From Christensenellaceae bacterium (lineage in GTDB: Bacteria > Bacillota > Clostridia > Christensenellales > DTU072): 8,108 nucleotides of DNA. The notes beneath the pieces were generated by a model that saw nothing but the letters and a program-made list of their open reading frames with translations, was not told the DNA's origin and did not search any database. A program made the position numbers and the translations under genes. The stretch spans positions 1 through 8,108 of the forward strand of contig JAISKW010000120.1 in NCBI GenBank assembly GCA_031260775.1, given 5' to 3'. This document shows positions 4,759 to 8,108 of this stretch, one piece after another (the stretch's first letter is position 1; every line of letters starts with the position of its first letter).

Positions 4759-6639
4759 TCATTTGAAAAAATTGCCGTCGATATGATTAAACACGAGTGC
4801 CGGCATGGAACTCCACGCTTGCAAAAGCGAGCCGTCCTTGTGGCAAGGGCTGAAGAACTCAACAGGAGTGTAATTGCCTTTTTCGAGATTGTAGGTAAAC
4901 CAGCGTGTAAGGGGATATTTGTAATCCAACCCGTACATCAGTTTGGCGTAGGCGTACGCGCCGGAAAGGTAAGGCCAATCGCCGCCGTTGTGGTAGCTGT
5001 AGGGGAGGGAACTTTTGAAAACAATCGAATCGGGGTTTTTATAAAAAGGATATACCGAAAGAACGCCGAAATCGCCGGCGGTTTGCTCATTGTTATTCGC
5101 GCTTTCGAGCATACTTTCCATCTTTTTAAGCATTGAAACCGCGCGCTCGGGTGCGGTTAAGGAGTAAAGCGCGACTACAACGGTGTCGATTGAGAGGTTG
5201 TCCTCGGTCTTGTCGCCGTCCTTAAAATTGATAAAATAGCCTTTTCCTTCGTCCCAAAGCTCAGTGTTCAAGGCGGTTTTTACCCGTTCGTATAGATTAG
5301 CGTAAGACGTCGAAGTTTCGCCGCTTGTAAAGGTTGAAAGAGCGTACAGCGCGCGCGCGTAGAGTGCTTCATCGTAGGTAACATAGCCGCCGCGAAAAAC
5401 ATTATCGCACCAGTCGCGGCGGTTGTACTCGCCGCCTTTTACGAGTAAACCCGTAGAATCGGTTTCCTTTTTCAGGCGTTCGATTACCGCAATTGCCAAA
5501 TCTAAATCGGTGCGCTTCCCTATTTTTTCGGACAGAATGCCGTTGTCCTTTGTGTGTGAGATGTAGTCGTAAATGAGAATCACGAAAAACGAGGGCGAGT
5601 CGTAATGGTTGCCCCAGTAATTGCGGAAATTATATTTTACCGCCGAGGGGCATTCGCCGTTTTTGCCAATTCCGCGCGCTAAGGTCAAAATTTCGTTCCG
5701 CACTAAATCGGGGCGGACGGCGAGGACGGGCAGGCACGTCCAGTAGCCGTCACGGAAATATGTGCGCGCGGGGAATTGGTACACAAGCCCGGCAAGAAAA
5801 CCTTTGAACAAACCGCGTTCCTTGTAGTTGCCGAGAGCGCAGTTTAAGCAGCTTGCGTAAAGTGCTTTTTCCGTTTCCGTTTCGGCGGCGGGGCTTTTTA
5901 ATGAGGCAAAATACGCATCGGCGGCAGCTTCGTATTTTTCAATTTCGGGCAGAATTTTCAAAACGTCGGCAAAGGAAAAGTCGTAGCGCGTGCCGCTGCT
6001 CATAATGAGGTCAACGGTTTTGGTTTCGCCTTTTTTTATTTCGGCGGTTATTTTGAACTGGTGCTGAAAAAACGGGTTTTTTTCAAGCGGCGTCATTACG
6101 CAGTTTGAGGCGAAATCAATATAATAATCACCTAAAAGGCTGCTCCTTATGAAGTTTTCGCCGCGGACAATGTGCTTTTTTAATAAACCGCCAACCGCTT
6201 TTATTATCGTTTTCAGCGAAAAACGGCTCATAAAAAGCTGTTCGATATACGAAGTGTAATTAACGCCTAAATTCACCGCCGCCTCGAATTTAATATCCTC
6301 GGTTGCCGCAATTTTGATGCGCGTAATTACCGCGTTGTCCGCTTCGGACAAAAACTGCGAAATATTTATGTCCGCTTCCTTTACGGCAAACTCAATTCCT
6401 ATTTTGCGACCGCCGAGGGTCACTTTCTTTTCTTCGGAGTAACTGAGCGGCGCGCCGTTTACGGAATAAATCATACTCACGCCGTCGGTCGCTTCGAACT
6501 TGTTTATGACGGCATAGCGGGTGATGTTGCCTCTGCCGTCGAACTGCGCATTGAGAAGCTTGTTGCCGACGTCATAAGGCACGCGCTCAAAAAAAGGTGC
6601 GGCGATAATTATTGCGCCGTCCGATAAGGTTTTTGTCAT
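4759..6639 (-). CDS. Cytoplasmic (alpha/alpha)6-barrel glycosidase, glycogen-debranching/amylo-alpha-1,6-glucosidase-like
   Basis: This 626-residue protein has no signal peptide, so it should act in the cytosol. The first 240 or so residues are beta-rich and look like the N-terminal sandwich domain that precedes many helical-toroid glycosidases. The rest is helical with the toroid landmarks FPARTYFRDGYWT (Tyr294 to Trp300), DSPSFFVILIYDY, GGEYNRRDWCDN (402-413), SIDTVVVALYSL and SYHNGGDWPY (His550-Asn551, Asp554). These acidic, aromatic-rich motifs resemble GDE C-terminal and related families; Asp409 or Asp412 and Asp554 are candidate catalytic acids by inference only. The ATG at 6639 is chosen over a GTG at 6645 because GGAG (6645-6648) sits five bases before the ATG. 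It overlaps the transporter stop by four bases (ATGA), which implies coupled translation and a shared substrate. The precise linkage cleaved and the CAZy family are unknown to me. Confidence 0.8.
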   Translation of the reverse strand: MTKTLSDGAIIIAAPFFERVPYDVGNKLLNAQFDGRGNITRYAVINKFEATDGVSMIYSVNGAPLSYSEEKKVTLGGRKIGIEFAVKEADINISQFLSEADNAVITRIKIAATEDIKFEAAVNLGVNYTSYIEQLFMSRFSLKTIIKAVGGLLKKHIVRGENFIRSSLLGDYYIDFASNCVMTPLEKNPFFQHQFKITAEIKKGETKTVDLIMSSGTRYDFSFADVLKILPEIEKYEAAADAYFASLKSPAAETETEKALYASCLNCALGNYKERGLFKGFLAGLVYQFPARTYFRDGYWTCLPVLAVRPDLVRNEILTLARGIGKNGECPSAVKYNFRNYWGNHYDSPSFFVILIYDYISHTKDNGILSEKIGKRTDLDLAIAVIERLKKETDSTGLLVKGGEYNRRDWCDNVFRGGYVTYDEALYARALYALSTFTSGETSTSYANLYERVKTALNTELWDEGKGYFINFKDGDKTEDNLSIDTVVVALYSLTAPERAVSMLKKMESMLESANNNEQTAGDFGVLSVYPFYKNPDSIVFKSSLPYSYHNGGDWPYLSGAYAYAKLMYGLDYKYPLTRWFTYNLEKGNYTPVEFFSPCHKDGSLLQAWSSMPALVFNHIDGNFFK

Positions 6640-8090
6640 AAGCACTCCTTTTTGACGAGTTCAAGCTCTGCTTCTTCCTCCTCGGTGAGGGGGTCGCCGC
6701 CGTTTCTAACTGCCAACGCTTTCGATACGAGGCGCGCCCTTTCGGGTGAAATTTTAAGCTTCGACGCGGCAAAGAACGCCGTGCCGATTAACAGAATTAC
6801 GGGAACCATAATAACAAGTCTAAGACCCCAAACAGCGGTATCGGTTTGCTCAAATTCTTCCACAAGCCCGGTAATATGGTCGGCAACGGGAGGCTTAAAG
6901 CCGGTTAATTCAAGTATCCAGCCCGAAATTCCTATGGCGATTGCCGAGGTTGCGGTGCGGATAAATGTCATAATTCCGCTGAATGACCCGGCATTCCTTT
7001 CGCCGAATTTAAGCTCGCCTAAGTCCACCGCCTCGGGGAATATGTACCACGGCATCAGTTGACAGCCGCCCATTCCAAGCCCGACGATAACCGCAATGGG
7101 GAACACTAAAAAGCCCGGAAAATTTGTGGGGAACAGACAAAGCATAATAATTCCTACGATATAAAGAGGAATTCCCAACCTGAACAGGTACGCTTTGGAC
7201 TTCTTTTTTAGCATTTTGTTGTGGAAAGGTATGGTTGCCGCGTACGAGACCATTATTATTGCGATAATCAAAAACGAGGGGAATTGGAACTTTAGACCGT
7301 AGTTTGCCACATAAATTATGTTTGTTGTTATCAAATCCATACAAGTGAACGCGGTAAAATACATAATAACAAGCAGCGCGAACGACTTGCATTTCAGCGG
7401 CTTTATGAACGCCTTGAATGAAAATTTCATTTTCTCTTTCGGAATATCTATTCTCTCCTTTGTGCCGACGGCGCACAAAATGAGCGGAATCATATACAGC
7501 GAACCGAAACCGAAAATCATTAGATACGCGAACGGTTCAAGTCCTATTTTGCCTTTTTGGAGAGACTCGATAAGAATCATCGGCACGCCTGCCGAAACGA
7601 CGGACGACACAAGCGAGAAAATCAACCTCATTGTGTTAATCTTGTTGCGCTCGTCCGCATCTCCCGTGACCTCGGTCAACATCGCTTGATACGGCACGGC
7701 GATTATCGTCGAAACGGTGGAATACACGAAATATCCGACAAGGTAAATCACGAATTTGAGGTTAGAATTTTGCAGTTTATAGAGCGGCAAAAACAAAAGC
7801 GCGAACGAAAAGACGATAAGAATGCCGCCTGCGAACAAGTACGGTCGCCTGCGCCCCCATTTTGTACGCGTATTGTCGCTTAAAATGCCCATAATCGGGT
7901 CGTTTACCGCGTCCCAAATGCGCACAAGCATTACAATCAGCGCGGCATAGCCGGGCGATAAGCCGTTTAGTGCCAAATACACGACATAAACCGCCGTAAT
8001 TAGCCCTCCCGCGCCCCCGAAAAAGTCGCCTAACGAAAACATTAGCCGCTCTTTCGTGCTGATTTTTACATTAAATGTATCTGAACTCAT
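6636..8090 (-). CDS. Glycoside-pentoside-hexuronide (MelB-like) sodium/sugar symporter, MFS superfamily
   Basis: This 484-residue membrane protein has about twelve hydrophobic helices. The diagnostic GPH motif is present: RIWDAVNDPIMG (57-68) followed by SDNTRTKWGRRRPYL (71-85). Asp60, Asn63 and Asp64 align with MelB Asp55, Asn58 and Asp59, which form the sodium site, so cation coupling is likely. A second family motif, GERNAGSFSGIMTF, lies before the last helices. The tail is cytoplasmic and acidic (LTEEEEAELELVKK). The family imports melibiose, lactose, xylosides, glucuronides and similar glycosides. The ATG at 8090 has a GAGG site at 8100-8103. The ATGA overlap with the glycosidase gene indicates an uptake-and-hydrolysis pair. 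Any promoter or regulator gene for the operon lies beyond the window. Confidence 0.93.
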   Translation of the reverse strand: MSSDTFNVKISTKERLMFSLGDFFGGAGGLITAVYVVYLALNGLSPGYAALIVMLVRIWDAVNDPIMGILSDNTRTKWGRRRPYLFAGGILIVFSFALLFLPLYKLQNSNLKFVIYLVGYFVYSTVSTIIAVPYQAMLTEVTGDADERNKINTMRLIFSLVSSVVSAGVPMILIESLQKGKIGLEPFAYLMIFGFGSLYMIPLILCAVGTKERIDIPKEKMKFSFKAFIKPLKCKSFALLVIMYFTAFTCMDLITTNIIYVANYGLKFQFPSFLIIAIIMVSYAATIPFHNKMLKKKSKAYLFRLGIPLYIVGIIMLCLFPTNFPGFLVFPIAVIVGLGMGGCQLMPWYIFPEAVDLGELKFGERNAGSFSGIMTFIRTATSAIAIGISGWILELTGFKPPVADHITGLVEEFEQTDTAVWGLRLVIMVPVILLIGTAFFAASKLKISPERARLVSKALAVRNGGDPLTEEEEAELELVKKECL

Positions 8091-8108
8091 TTTGATTTTT
8101 CCTCATCA

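Noticed and set aside
5343..5356. Runs of alternating CG such as the one in the glycosidase gene
   Set aside because: They are in coding sequence, encode ordinary Ala-Arg residues, and recur through the window as codon preference rather than as a repeat element.
7009..7476. 155-codon minus-strand frame within the transporter gene
   Set aside because: It is a frame-shifted shadow of the GPH symporter on the same strand, with no recognisable domain.

Overview
The window looks like chromosomal DNA from a low-to-moderate-GC Firmicute, most likely an uncultured clostridial gut-type lineage. The support is the clostridial style of the L13 and S9 proteins, GGAG-type Shine-Dalgarno (SD) sites before some genes, and a Ppx/GppA protein fused to an HD domain. 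This placement rests on reading the proteins, not on a search. Most of the window is ordinary housekeeping and sugar-use content. I saw no defence system, CRISPR array, rRNA, tRNA or complete transposon.

Left part (1-1706, all on the minus strand, transcribed towards position 1): frr (ribosome recycling factor), then rplM (L13) behind its own promoter, then rpsI (S9), then the first 39 codons of glmM running off the window edge. The glmM fragment reads like an actinobacterial protein, sits in an actinobacterial gene order, and uses codons unlike those of the adjacent ribosomal genes. It is therefore either a transfer or an assembly join.

Middle (1706-4662): a compact divergent promoter region, where the two putative -10 boxes lie on top of each other, separates frr from a plus-strand pair. 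The pair is a D-2-hydroxyacid dehydrogenase of the glycerate dehydrogenase/hydroxypyruvate reductase type and a Ppx/GppA-HD phosphatase that probably acts on polyphosphate or (p)ppGpp. An 18-bp perfect inverted repeat begins at the phosphatase stop codon and is bordered by a 7-bp direct repeat, like a small palindromic insertion. A rho-independent terminator follows.

Right part (4688-8108, minus strand): a two-gene sugar-use operon. A sodium/sugar symporter of the glycoside-pentoside-hexuronide (GPH, MelB-like) family overlaps by four bases (ATGA) with a cytoplasmic (alpha/alpha)6-barrel glycosidase of unknown specificity. Its terminator faces the one from the phosphatase gene, and the two hairpins share a nearly identical core. 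The likely logic is uptake of a small glycoside followed by hydrolysis inside the cell.
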